A stretch of 22,961 bases of DNA from Bog-756 sp043784065 (GCA_043784065.1 JAYVYR010000264.1:1-22961), one strand, 5' to 3'; positions 13,559 to 21,305 are shown, numbered from the stretch's first letter. Translations and numbers: made by a program. Notes: generated by a model not told the origin, from the sequence alone.

Positions 13559-13564
13559 TAGGCT
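13559..13564 (+). promoter_or_regulatory. TAGGCT -10 box of the nucleotidyltransferase gene, leaderless
   Basis: TAGGCT is followed by seven bases and ATG 13572, putting transcription start at or next to the start codon. No Shine-Dalgarno in those seven bases. Confidence 0.5.
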
Positions 13565-13571
13565 GCGGCCT

Positions 13572-14315
13572 ATGAAGGGCGTCCTCCTGGCCGGTGGTAC
13601 CGGCTCCCGTCTCCATCCCCTGACCCGGATCACCAACAAGCACCTGTTGCCGATCTTCGATCGCCCCATGATCAATTGGGGCATCGAGGCACTTGTCAAT
13701 GCCGGAATCACCGAAATCATGCTGGTGACCGGCGGCACCCACGCTGGTGAGTTCCTACGATTGCTGGGAAACGGGCATGAGTTCGGCATCGACCGCCTGA
13801 GCTACGGCTATCAGGAGCGGCCGGGCGGCATCGCCGAGGCCCTGGGCTTGGCGGCACGGTTCGTCGATGGCGACCCGGTGCTGGTCATGCTGGCCGACAA
13901 CATCTGCGAGAATTCGATCCGACCTATGGTTGATGCCTTTAGGGCCGACCCTCACGGGGCCCGGATCTTGCTGACCCCGGTGGAGGAGGACGAGCATCTG
14001 CGTCACCTCGGTGTGCCCACGTTCGGGGACGACGACACGGTGGTGGGCATCGTAGAGAAGCCGGAGCACCCGGCGTCCAAGTTCGGCGTGACCGGTATCT
14101 ATTGCTATGACGCTGACGTCTTCGACGTCATTCCCACCCTGGTTCCTTCAGGACGTGGCGAACTCGAGATCACTGACGTCAACAACCACTACATCTCCGA
14201 AGGAGCTATGGCCTACGACGTGCTCGAAGGCTTCTGGGGGGACGCCGGCGAGTCGATCGACGCCTACTACACCGTCAACGATTTCGTCCGGAACCACGGT
14301 GCCAACAAGGGTTGA
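13572..14315 (+). CDS. Glucose-1-phosphate thymidylyltransferase-like sugar nucleotidyltransferase
   Basis: Predicted to join a sugar-1-phosphate to a nucleoside triphosphate (dTDP-glucose type), the first step toward activated sugars for surface glycans. Nucleotide-binding LLAGGTGSRLHPLT at 5-18, K23 in TNKHLLP, QERPGGIAEAL at 81-91, metal-binding LADN with D109, then VEKPEHPASKFGVTGIYCYD and the C-terminal FWGDAGESIDAY. At 247 residues it is about 40 shorter than classical RmlA and lacks its C-terminal allosteric extension, so it belongs to the short subgroup found in many actinobacteria and archaea. Nucleotide and sugar choice are not proven. It is convergent with the acyl-CoA synthetase (33-base gap). 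No rmlBCD genes are in the window. Confidence 0.85.
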   Translation: MKGVLLAGGTGSRLHPLTRITNKHLLPIFDRPMINWGIEALVNAGITEIMLVTGGTHAGEFLRLLGNGHEFGIDRLSYGYQERPGGIAEALGLAARFVDGDPVLVMLADNICENSIRPMVDAFRADPHGARILLTPVEEDEHLRHLGVPTFGDDDTVVGIVEKPEHPASKFGVTGIYCYDADVFDVIPTLVPSGRGELEITDVNNHYISEGAMAYDVLEGFWGDAGESIDAYYTVNDFVRNHGANKG

Positions 14316-14348
14316 GTCGGCTGGCTCGGTGACCTATGACCTGGGCCG

Positions 14349-16004
14349 TCACGCGTCGAGCGACACCCCGAGCCACTCGGCCGACGCTGCTCGGTGGCTG
14401 GCATAGTCAACTTTGCCCGAAGGTGACCGTCCGATGGTCTCGACGAATCGCACCTGGCGCGGTGCCTTGTAGCTGGCCAGCTTGCCCCTGACGTGGTCGA
14501 TGATTGCCGCTGCAGACAGCGAGCCGTCAGCGGCCTCGGGGGCCAATTGCACCACGGCCACGATCTCCTCGCCGAAGCGTGCGTTCGGGACGCCGACGAC
14601 CACGGCATCGACCACGCCGGCAATCGTCTTGACGACCTCCTCGACCTCTTCGGGGTAGACCTTCTCGCCGCCGGTATTGATGCATACGGAGCCGCGGCCC
14701 AGTAGGTGGATCGAGCCGTCGACCCGGATCTCTGCGTAGTCACCCGGCACCGAGAATCGCTTGCCGTCGATGACCCGGAACGTCGCCACCGATTTGGTCT
14801 CGTCCTTGTAGTACCCGACGGGAATCCGGCCGCCGAGGGCCAGGACGCCGATCTGGCCGGACCCCGGCTCGATGTCGCCACCGTCGGCATCGATCACACG
14901 GACGTCGGGGCCGAGGTTGAACTGGGCCGTCTTGGCTGCGCTCTTCGACGACGACACGGACGTGCCGATTCCGAGAGCCTCTGATGATCCGAACGCGTCG
15001 ATCAGCAGCATGCCCGGGTGGTGACGGAGGAGTCCCTGCTTGGTCTCCTCGCTCCACATCACGCCGGACGAGATGATGCCGACCAGGCTGGAGAGGTCCC
15101 ACCGCCCAGGATGCTCGACCAGCGCGGCCAAGATGGGTTTTGCGAACGCGTCGCCCACGATGACCGTGCAGTTGACCTGCTCCCGCTCGATGGTGTCGAG
15201 CAGCTCGACGGGATCGAACTGGCGGCCGGCCAGTGTGACCACATGACCGCCCTCACTGAGGCACTCCATTGCCGTGAACCCGCCGGTGCCGTGCATCAGT
15301 GGGCATGCGGGTAGGAGGGTCATGCCCGGACCACCCGTTCTGATCAGGGTGCGGACGTCATCCACCGTCCCATCGGGCGGGTACTTGCGGAATCCACCCC
15401 CATTGAGACGGGCGAACAAGTCGTCTTGACGCCACATCACGCCTTTGGGCATGCCGGTCGTGCCACCGGTGTAAAGCATGTGGATGTCGTCAGGGCCGCG
15501 GGACCATGGAGCGTGCACCCGTAGATGGCCGCCTTCGCCGGGCGGGCCGGTCGTCTCGGCGGCTTCCTCGTAGGGGACGGCCCACACTGGACAGGCGGCC
15601 GTTCCGTCATCGACCCACAACCAACTGCGGACCCCGGGCACCCGGTTGCGGATGCCTTCGATGCGCTCCACGAACACCCCGTGGAATACGACGGCAGCGG
15701 TGTCGGCGTTCTCCCACAGATAGATCAACTCGTCGTCGGCGTACCGGTAGTTGGTATTTATCGGCACCAGGCCGATCTTGTAGGCGGCGTAGGTCGCCTC
15801 CAGATAGTCCGGGCAGTTGTAGAGGTAGAGGGCGAGCTTGTCCTGCTGGAACACCCCGGCTCCGAGTAGCCATCGACCGACGTTGTCGGCACGCTGGTCG
15901 AACTCCCGCCAGGTCCTCGATCGGCCTGCGTGGACGAGGGCCGGCTCGTCTGGTATCTCGTCGGCCACCGCCTCCCACACGTCGGCGAAGTTCCACTTGC
16001 TCAT
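14349..16004 (-). CDS. FadD19-like fatty/steroid acyl-CoA synthetase
   Basis: AMP-forming ligase that activates a carboxylic acid to its CoA thioester. 551 residues. P-loop motif YTGGTTGMPKG at 178-188, followed by VMWRQDD; A5-like FGSSEALGIGTS; GRGSVCINTGGEKVYPEEVE; and the C-terminal catalytic lysine K531 in SPSGKVDY. The run VMWR, IPVGYYKDE, and GRGSVxINxGGEKVYPEEVE closely resembles mycobacterial FadD19, a steroid side-chain CoA ligase, but substrate transfer by resemblance is only a hint; medium or long acyl acids are equally possible. ATG 16004 is chosen because AAGGAG lies about seven bases upstream and homology begins at MSKWNFADVWEAVADEIPD; an upstream in-frame ATG (16067) lacks support. 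Divergent from the acyl-CoA dehydrogenase. Confidence 0.9.
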   Translation of the reverse strand: MSKWNFADVWEAVADEIPDEPALVHAGRSRTWREFDQRADNVGRWLLGAGVFQQDKLALYLYNCPDYLEATYAAYKIGLVPINTNYRYADDELIYLWENADTAAVVFHGVFVERIEGIRNRVPGVRSWLWVDDGTAACPVWAVPYEEAAETTGPPGEGGHLRVHAPWSRGPDDIHMLYTGGTTGMPKGVMWRQDDLFARLNGGGFRKYPPDGTVDDVRTLIRTGGPGMTLLPACPLMHGTGGFTAMECLSEGGHVVTLAGRQFDPVELLDTIEREQVNCTVIVGDAFAKPILAALVEHPGRWDLSSLVGIISSGVMWSEETKQGLLRHHPGMLLIDAFGSSEALGIGTSVSSSKSAAKTAQFNLGPDVRVIDADGGDIEPGSGQIGVLALGGRIPVGYYKDETKSVATFRVIDGKRFSVPGDYAEIRVDGSIHLLGRGSVCINTGGEKVYPEEVEEVVKTIAGVVDAVVVGVPNARFGEEIVAVVQLAPEAADGSLSAAAIIDHVRGKLASYKAPRQVRFVETIGRSPSGKVDYASHRAASAEWLGVSLDA

Positions 16005-16089
16005 GTCGGTCTCCTTGTTTGCCCCGGCCCGACCGTGTGCCTCGGGTCGGCCCTCACCCCTGTCCATACCTGTGGTCCGCAGCCGCAGC

Positions 16090-16109
16090 CCCAGTCACTG
16101 CCCAGTCAC
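16090..16109. repeat. Two direct copies of CCCAGTCAC, 11 bp apart, in the fadD/fadE intergenic region
   Basis: CCCAGTCAC occurs at 16090-16098 and 16101-16109, one helical turn apart, between the divergent acyl-CoA synthetase and dehydrogenase genes. It could be a regulator site or chance. Confidence 0.35.
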
Positions 16110-16186
16110 GGCCGATCTCGGTCGCCGGTCGTCCGGTACCCCGGTGCCCCGATAGACGGAGGATGACCGTGATGACCGGTGCAGCC

Positions 16187-16192
16187 TACGCT
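16187..16192 (+). promoter_or_regulatory. TACGCT -10 box supporting a leaderless GTG start at 16200
   Basis: TACGCT is followed by seven bases and GTG 16200. This spacing matches the other leaderless starts here and favours GTG 16200 over the in-frame GTG 16179. Confidence 0.4.
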
Positions 16193-16199
16193 GGCCCTT

Positions 16200-17357
16200 G
16201 TGGATCCCGCACCGACACCCTCCGACGCGAAGCCCCACGACCATCCGCAGCGGGCCGAACTACGGGCGTGGCTCGAGTCCCACGCTCAACCGACTGGTCG
16301 GCAACTGGCCGATCGAGGCCTAGTGGCGCCCCACTGGCCCGCACCCTTTGGCCTGGGGGCCGACCCGGCGCTCCAGCTGGTGGTCGACGAGGAACTCCGT
16401 CGTGCCGGCGTTCGGCGGCCGGAGAACACCATCGGTATCGGCTGGGCCGGTCCCACTCTCCTCCATTCCGGGACGACCGAGCAGCAGGAGCGCTATCTCC
16501 TGCCACTCCTGGCCGCCGACGAAATCTGGTGCCAGCTGTTCAGCGAACCTGGCGCCGGTTCTGACCTGGCCTCCTTGACCACCCGGGCCGTGCTCGACGG
16601 TGACGAGTGGGTCGTCCAGGGCCAGAAGGTATGGACGAGCTACGCCCACACGGCCCAGTTCGGGATCTTGCTGGCCAGGACCGAGCCCGACGCCCCTAAA
16701 CACCAGGGGATCTCCTACTTCATCTGCCCGATGGACGCGCCTGGCATCACTATCCGTCCTCTGGTCGACATGACCGGCGCTCACACCTTCAATGAGGTAG
16801 TCCTGGACCACGTTCGACTGCCCCGCCACAACCTGGTGGGGGAGCGGGGCCAGGGTTGGTCGCTCGGCAAGGTGACCCTGGCCAACGAGCGGGTGTCGTT
16901 GTCGGGGGCCGGCGCCCTGTGGGGCGTGGGCCCGACGGCCAATGACCTCATCGATGTGGTCATCGCCGGTGGCGGCACGATCGACCCCCTGCTGCGCCAA
17001 CGCCTGGCCCAGGTTTGGGCCGAGGGTGAGATCCTTCGGCTACTGCGCGTGCGCACGGTGGAAGCGGCGGTCGCAGGGGTGGCGCCCGGGCCCGAAGCAT
17101 CGGTGCGTAAAGCTCTGGCCGACGAGCACGGACAGCACATCATGGGACTGGCCCGCGATCTGGCTGGGGCATCGGGGATGCTGGAGGGATCCGGACCGGT
17201 GCCGGGCTCGCCCGACGGCGGGGTATGGCCCGATGCCATGTGGTCGTTCGGATTCCTGTTCTCCCCGGCACTGACCATCGGGGGCGGCACATCCGAAGTC
17301 CAGCGCAACATCATCGCCGAGCGCACCCTCGGGCTGCCCCACGACCCCCACGCTTGA
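16200..17357 (+). CDS. Acyl-CoA dehydrogenase
   Basis: FAD enzyme that introduces the alpha-beta double bond in acyl-CoA, first oxidation of beta-oxidation-type pathways. 385 residues from GTG 16200 (392 from GTG 16179, which also lacks a well-placed Shine-Dalgarno). FAD/substrate motif LFSEPGAGSDLAS near 113-125, GQKVWTSYAH near 141-150, and the C-terminal IGGGTSEVQRNIIAERTLG. The position of the MCAD-type catalytic Glu (YEGT) is Gly here, so the base is probably the Glu in LANERVSLSG near residue 230, as in isovaleryl-CoA and long-chain dehydrogenases. It is paired divergently with the FadD19-like ligase, suggesting a shared substrate. Mycobacterial FadE proteins are the closest type I recognise; exact substrate unknown. 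Confidence 0.9.
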   Translation: MDPAPTPSDAKPHDHPQRAELRAWLESHAQPTGRQLADRGLVAPHWPAPFGLGADPALQLVVDEELRRAGVRRPENTIGIGWAGPTLLHSGTTEQQERYLLPLLAADEIWCQLFSEPGAGSDLASLTTRAVLDGDEWVVQGQKVWTSYAHTAQFGILLARTEPDAPKHQGISYFICPMDAPGITIRPLVDMTGAHTFNEVVLDHVRLPRHNLVGERGQGWSLGKVTLANERVSLSGAGALWGVGPTANDLIDVVIAGGGTIDPLLRQRLAQVWAEGEILRLLRVRTVEAAVAGVAPGPEASVRKALADEHGQHIMGLARDLAGASGMLEGSGPVPGSPDGGVWPDAMWSFGFLFSPALTIGGGTSEVQRNIIAERTLGLPHDPHA

Positions 17358-17400
17358 GTGAAAGCGATCTGAGCGAAGCGGGACGATCCGGAGGGCCTGC

Positions 17401-17877
17401 TCAGCCGCCGAGGGGTCCGGCGTCTCCGTAGCCCTGGCGAACACCCTGCCCGGCATTGCGGGTGAGCTGCTCGGGTTCGTACAACATCCAGTACGCGTTG
17501 CGGGCGTGCTTGCGGGCCCGGTTGACGCATACGTCGGCCAGCTTGGACGGGTCCTTCTCCTCGTTCTCGTAGACGAACACCTCGAGGATGTGTGTGGACG
17601 TCATCAGCTGGGCCAGCATGATCCCTTGAGACGCCTCGTGGGCACACACCTGGTCGATGTCGGCTTTGCCGGGCATGCCGAGCGCGACGACGATCGCGCA
17701 GTGCTCCTGCTCGATGAGCCGCTTGCAGGCCACGCCCAGATCCTTGAAGCCAGGCACGGTCCGCCGGACCACCTCGAAGGTGGTGCCGTACCCGGGGCAG
17801 TCGGCAAGTTCGGCCAGGACCTCGGCACCCATGTCGTAGCGGGCGAACATGGTGTCGACGACGCCGATTCGGTCCAT
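17401..17877 (-). CDS. ribC: Riboflavin synthase, archaeal type
   Basis: Predicted to convert two 6,7-dimethyl-8-ribityllumazine molecules to riboflavin. 158 residues, the length of the archaeal RibC family, which is a paralogue of lumazine synthase and unrelated to the bacterial two-barrel RibE. The match runs end to end: IGVVDTMFARYDMG at 4-17, RRTVPGFKDLGVACKRLIE, VALGMPGKADIDQVCAHEAS, LAQLMTSTHILEVFVYE, and the C-terminal EQLTRNAGQGVRQGYGDAGP, all hallmark segments of the Methanothermobacter and Methanocaldococcus enzymes. It has a near-consensus TACAAT six bases before ATG and no other rib gene nearby. No FMN riboswitch is seen in the 107-base upstream gap. Divergent from bioA, convergent with the dehydrogenase. 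Family identity is secure; activity is inferred. Confidence 0.92.
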   Translation of the reverse strand: MDRIGVVDTMFARYDMGAEVLAELADCPGYGTTFEVVRRTVPGFKDLGVACKRLIEQEHCAIVVALGMPGKADIDQVCAHEASQGIMLAQLMTSTHILEVFVYENEEKDPSKLADVCVNRARKHARNAYWMLYEPEQLTRNAGQGVRQGYGDAGPLGG

Positions 17878-17883
17878 CGGCGC

Positions 17884-17889
17884 ATTGTA
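17884..17889 (-). promoter_or_regulatory. TACAAT -10 box of ribC, leaderless
   Basis: On the minus strand TACAAT is followed by six bases and ATG 17877, so the predicted transcript start coincides with the start codon. No recognisable -35 and no Shine-Dalgarno. Confidence 0.55.
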
Positions 17890-17984
17890 TCGGGCACCCT
17901 TCGGGCGGCATTCCGGTGCAGTGACTACGTCGCCGGCGCGCCCGGGTTCGACCGGTGTCGCCTGGTGAGCAAGACTCGTGGGCC

Positions 17985-19316
17985 ATGAGTGCCGAGACCC
18001 ATTCCGTTCCGGCGACCGACCCCTGGGCAGCTCGTGATGTCGCCGTAGTGTGGCACGGATTCACCCAGATGGCTGCCTACGTCGGCAATTCGCCCATCAC
18101 CGTCGAGCGGGCGGAGGGGCGAGAGCTCATCGACGTCCACGGCAACCGTTACTTCGACGCCATCTCGTCATTGTGGGTGACCACCCTCGGCCACCGGGTG
18201 CCCGAACTGGACCAGGCGATCGTCGACCAGCTCGGCAAGGTGGCCCATGCCACTCTGCTCGGCAACGGCAGTTCGATCGTGGTTGAGTTCGCCGAAGCAC
18301 TGGCCGCGGTCGTGCCCGTTGATGACGCCCACACCCTCTTCGCCTCGGATGGTGCGGTGGCCGTCGAGCAGGCGCTCAAGATCGCCTTCCAGTGTTGGGT
18401 CAACCGGGGCCGTCCCGAGCGGAACCGGTTCCTGGCGCTGGGCGACGCCTACCACGGGGATACCGTGGGGGCCCTGTCGGTGGGGGATGGCGGCTTCGGT
18501 ACCAGTGTCTTCGATCCACTGCGCTTCCCGGTGGTGCGGACACCGGGCTATGCCTCGACCAGTTGGGCAGCTGACGCGGTGGCCGCCATCGAAGCTCATG
18601 GCGCCACCCTGGCCGCCATGATCATTGAGCCTCTGGTGCAGGGGGCCTCGGGCATCTTGGTGGCGGAACCCGAGGACCTGGCACTGGTGGGACGGGCCTG
18701 TCGGGACCACGGGGTCCTGCTCATCTGTGACGAAGTGGCCACCGGTTTCGGCCGCACGGGCAAGCTGTTCGCCTCCGAGTGGGCCGGGCCTGGATTCCGT
18801 CCCGACATCGTCTGCCTGGGCAAGGGAATTTCCGGCGGGTACCTACCTCTGTCGGCGACGGTGTGCTCGGGGGAGGTGTGGGACGCCTTCCGTGGCGAAG
18901 ACCTCGGGACAGCCACCTTCTACCACGGCCACTCGTACGGAGGGAACGCCTTGAGCTGCGCCGTAGCCCTCCGCCACCTCCAGCTGCTGGACGAGTGGAG
19001 GGTGCTCGATCACGTCCTCGAGGTGGCAGATCATCTGGGGTCGCGGCTCGACGATTCGATCGCAGGTCGGCCCGGCGTGGGCGACGTCCGGCGCCGCGGC
19101 CTGATGGTCGGTGTCGAATTGGCACCCCCCCCGGGTGCGGTGCGATGGGGTCGCCGGGTATGTGCCGCCGCTGGCCCTCGAGGTGTCCTGTTGCGCCCAC
19201 TGGGCGACGTAGTGGTGATCATGCCCCCACTGACCAGCACGAGCGAGGAACTCGACCGGGTGGTCGACGTTCTGGCCACGTGTATCGATGAGGTCTGGGC
19301 CCACGATGCCAGATGA
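17985..19316 (+). CDS. bioA: Adenosylmethionine-8-amino-7-oxononanoate aminotransferase
   Basis: PLP enzyme that transfers the amino group of S-adenosylmethionine to KAPA, giving DAPA in biotin synthesis. 443 residues from ATG 17985 (GTG 17955 would add ten residues; neither has a clear Shine-Dalgarno). BioA-specific ISSLWVTTLGHRVPELD near 55-71, GDAYHGDTVGALSVG, LLICDEVATGFGRTGKLF and PLP lysine K280 in CLGKGISGGYLPLSAT. The SLW-x-x-x-x-GH segment distinguishes BioA from ornithine or GABA aminotransferases. First gene of bioA-bioF-bioD; bioF starts 18 bases after its stop. No BioQ- or BirA-like operator was recognised upstream. Confidence 0.93.
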   Translation: MSAETHSVPATDPWAARDVAVVWHGFTQMAAYVGNSPITVERAEGRELIDVHGNRYFDAISSLWVTTLGHRVPELDQAIVDQLGKVAHATLLGNGSSIVVEFAEALAAVVPVDDAHTLFASDGAVAVEQALKIAFQCWVNRGRPERNRFLALGDAYHGDTVGALSVGDGGFGTSVFDPLRFPVVRTPGYASTSWAADAVAAIEAHGATLAAMIIEPLVQGASGILVAEPEDLALVGRACRDHGVLLICDEVATGFGRTGKLFASEWAGPGFRPDIVCLGKGISGGYLPLSATVCSGEVWDAFRGEDLGTATFYHGHSYGGNALSCAVALRHLQLLDEWRVLDHVLEVADHLGSRLDDSIAGRPGVGDVRRRGLMVGVELAPPPGAVRWGRRVCAAAGPRGVLLRPLGDVVVIMPPLTSTSEELDRVVDVLATCIDEVWAHDAR

Positions 19317-19334
19317 CATCGGGAAAGCATCAAC

Positions 19335-20555
19335 GTGGAATCGGGTCATGACCAGGTTGCTCCGATGAGCCCGGACCGATCGGATTGGACTGATTGGGTT
19401 GACGAGGCATGCGACTCGGTCGAGTCGGCCGGCCAGTGGCGCTCACCGCGACCCTTTGACGCCAGAGGCAACGCAGGAGTACTCGGCCTAGGGGCTGTGG
19501 CTTCCGGAGCCGGGCCTCGTGACGTGGTCTCCTTCGCATCCAACGACTACCTGGGCCTCACCACCCACCCGGCGGTGGTAGCTGCGGCTCACGGGGCGCT
19601 CGACCGGTGGGGTTCAGGATCGGGAGCTTCGCGCCTCGTGACCGGCTCCCGCCCGGTGCACCACGAACTCGAGGCGGCCCTGGCCGATTGGAAGTGCGCT
19701 GAATCGGCGGTGGTCTTCCCGACGGGGTTCGCAGCCAACCTGGCGGTGCTGTCGGTATTCGCATCGGGCGGGGTGGTGGTCCATTCGGACGAACTCAACC
19801 ACGCGTCGATCATCGATGGCTGTCGGCTGGCCCGGGCCGACGTGCGCATCGTGCCCCACGCCGATCTTGCTGCCCTCGACGAGTCGCTGGCCTCAGTCGA
19901 CGGACGATCGATCGTGGTGTCGGACACCGTGTTCTCGATGGATGGCGACGTCGTCGACCTCGACGGTCTGGTGGAGGTGGCCCGTCGCCACGGTGCGCTC
20001 CTGGTCCTCGACGAGGCCCATGCTGTGCTCGGCCCCGAGCTCGGGGACTCGGATGGCCTCGATGTACTGCAGGTGGGGACACTGTCCAAAACTCTCGGGT
20101 CCCTTGGCGGTTTCGTGGCCGGCCCGGCCCGGTTCATCGAGTTGCTGATCAACCGGGCCCGCCCCTATATCTTCACCACCGCCTCCACGCCGGCCGATGC
20201 CGCTGCCGCACTTGCCGCCATCGGCGTGGTCCGCTCCGAGGAGGGTGCCGCCCTGGTGGCCCGACTGGCGGAGTTGGTCGCCGTGGTGGCCGCCGGTATT
20301 GGTGCGGTCGACCACCCGTCGCCGATCCTGCCCATGGTCATCGGAGCCGAAGATGACGCCGTTGCCGCATCGACGGGACTGCTGGAGCGGGGGCTTTGGG
20401 TCCCGGCAATCCGCCCGCCGACGGTGGCGCCGGGCACTTCGCGGTTACGCATCACCCTGTCTGCCACCCACACCGATGAGCAAGTCGAACGACTGGTGGC
20501 CGGGTTGGCCGATGTGGTGCCCAGCTGTAGGCGGGGGGTGGGTAGTGCGGCCTGA
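19335..20555 (+). CDS. bioF: 8-amino-7-oxononanoate synthase
   Basis: PLP enzyme condensing pimeloyl-thioester with L-alanine to give KAPA, the step before BioA. 406 residues from GTG 19335; ATG 19365 (ten residues shorter) is an alternative, and the weak GGGAAAG at 19321-19327 favours the GTG. Alpha-oxoamine synthase motifs: FASNDYLGL, GSGASRLVTGS, ELNHASIIDG, SDTVFSMDGD, VLDEAHAVLG and GTLSKTLGSLGG with PLP lysine K252. The smaller size and SNDYLGL...GSGASRL pattern favour BioF over 2-amino-3-ketobutyrate ligase, and the bioA/bioD neighbours settle it. Its last 11 bases overlap bioD. Confidence 0.93.
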   Translation: MESGHDQVAPMSPDRSDWTDWVDEACDSVESAGQWRSPRPFDARGNAGVLGLGAVASGAGPRDVVSFASNDYLGLTTHPAVVAAAHGALDRWGSGSGASRLVTGSRPVHHELEAALADWKCAESAVVFPTGFAANLAVLSVFASGGVVVHSDELNHASIIDGCRLARADVRIVPHADLAALDESLASVDGRSIVVSDTVFSMDGDVVDLDGLVEVARRHGALLVLDEAHAVLGPELGDSDGLDVLQVGTLSKTLGSLGGFVAGPARFIELLINRARPYIFTTASTPADAAAALAAIGVVRSEEGAALVARLAELVAVVAAGIGAVDHPSPILPMVIGAEDDAVAASTGLLERGLWVPAIRPPTVAPGTSRLRITLSATHTDEQVERLVAGLADVVPSCRRGVGSAA

Positions 20556-21219
20556 CAGGGTGGTCCTGGTGTGCGGTACGGGCACCGAGGTAGGGAAGAC
20601 CTGGGTGGCAGCCCGGATCGTGACCGAGTTGAGGAGCCAGGAGCGGAGCGTGTCGGCCCGCAAGCCGGCGCAGTCCTTCGATGTCGGACGCCACGGCGAG
20701 TGCCTCGGAGGAGCGACCGACGCCGAGGCACTCGCAGCCGCCACAGGAGAGAGCCCCGGCGACGTGTGCCACTCGTTCCGCTCCTACCACCGCGCCATGG
20801 CCCCACCTATTGCCGCTCAGGCCCTCGGCCTGCCCCCGTTCACCGTTGACGATCTCGTGGGGGAGTTGATCTGGCCGAACGTTGGTGTCGACGTCGGTTT
20901 GGTCGAGACGGCTGGCGGTGTGCGTTCGCCTCAGGCCGACGACGGCGACGTGTGCGACATGGTGGCCGCCCTCGCTCCTGACCTGGTCGTGTTGGTGGCC
21001 GATGCGGGACTGGGCACCATCAACAACATCCGCCTGACCATGGACGCCCTGGCCGGAGTGCCGGGCAAGGTGCCGGTCGTCGTCGTGCTCAATCGCTACG
21101 ACGGGCGCCACGAGATCCACCGCCGGAATCACGAGTGGCTGCTTGAGCGACTGAGCTACCGGATGGTGACCCTGCCCGGGGGCGAGGCCGAACTGGCCGG
21201 CCTGGTGGCCGGGGTCTGA
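20545..21219 (+). CDS. bioD: ATP-dependent dethiobiotin synthetase
   Basis: Closes the ureido ring of DAPA using CO2 and ATP, giving dethiobiotin. 224 residues from GTG 20545, which overlaps the bioF end by 11 bases; an upstream extension in this frame would lie inside bioF. P-loop GTGTEVGKT at 11-19 (K18), substrate/phosphate lysine K40 in ARKPAQSF, MAPPIAAQALGLP, and the VETAGGVRSPQ loop. The first P-loop reads GTGT as in mycobacterial BioD rather than GTDT as in E. coli. VADAGLGTINNIRLTMDAL is also typical. bioB, needed for the last step, is not in the window. Confidence 0.92.
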   Translation: MRPDRVVLVCGTGTEVGKTWVAARIVTELRSQERSVSARKPAQSFDVGRHGECLGGATDAEALAAATGESPGDVCHSFRSYHRAMAPPIAAQALGLPPFTVDDLVGELIWPNVGVDVGLVETAGGVRSPQADDGDVCDMVAALAPDLVVLVADAGLGTINNIRLTMDALAGVPGKVPVVVVLNRYDGRHEIHRRNHEWLLERLSYRMVTLPGGEAELAGLVAGV

Positions 21220-21266
21220 GACCACGGGGGCCAATGCTCCGAAACGGAATCCGGGACCCCTCCTGG

Positions 21267-21272
21267 TACCGT
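21267..21272 (+). promoter_or_regulatory. TACCGT -10 box before the ABC exporter genes
   Basis: TACCGT is followed by six bases and ATG 21279, the start of an eight-residue ORF. GGAATC (21246-21251) 18 bases before CGTC (21270-21273) could alternatively be an ECF-sigma promoter. Confidence 0.35.
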
Positions 21273-21278
21273 CAGGCC

Positions 21279-21305
21279 ATGTACCTCGCGCGAGACAGCA
21301 GGTGA
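21279..21305 (+). CDS. Possible eight-residue upstream ORF coupled to the ABC ATPase
   Basis: ATG 21279 encodes MYLARDSR then TGA 21303-21305. The stop overlaps the GTG start (21302-21304) of the ABC ATPase as GTGA. The ATPase lacks a Shine-Dalgarno, so termination-reinitiation is a plausible way to translate it. The peptide is too short for family assignment. Confidence 0.3.
   Translation: MYLARDSR

Noticed and set aside
15506..16564. 352-residue plus-strand frame opposite the acyl-CoA synthetase
   Set aside because: Arg/Pro-rich translation typical of an antisense frame; conflicts with both fad genes.
17935..17960. GGGTTCGACCGG resembling a tRNA T-arm
   Set aside because: No acceptor, D-arm or anticodon arm can be built around it.
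16781..18064. 427-residue minus-strand frame spanning fadE end, ribC and bioA start
   Set aside because: It crosses the well-supported ribC in another frame and has no recognisable domain.
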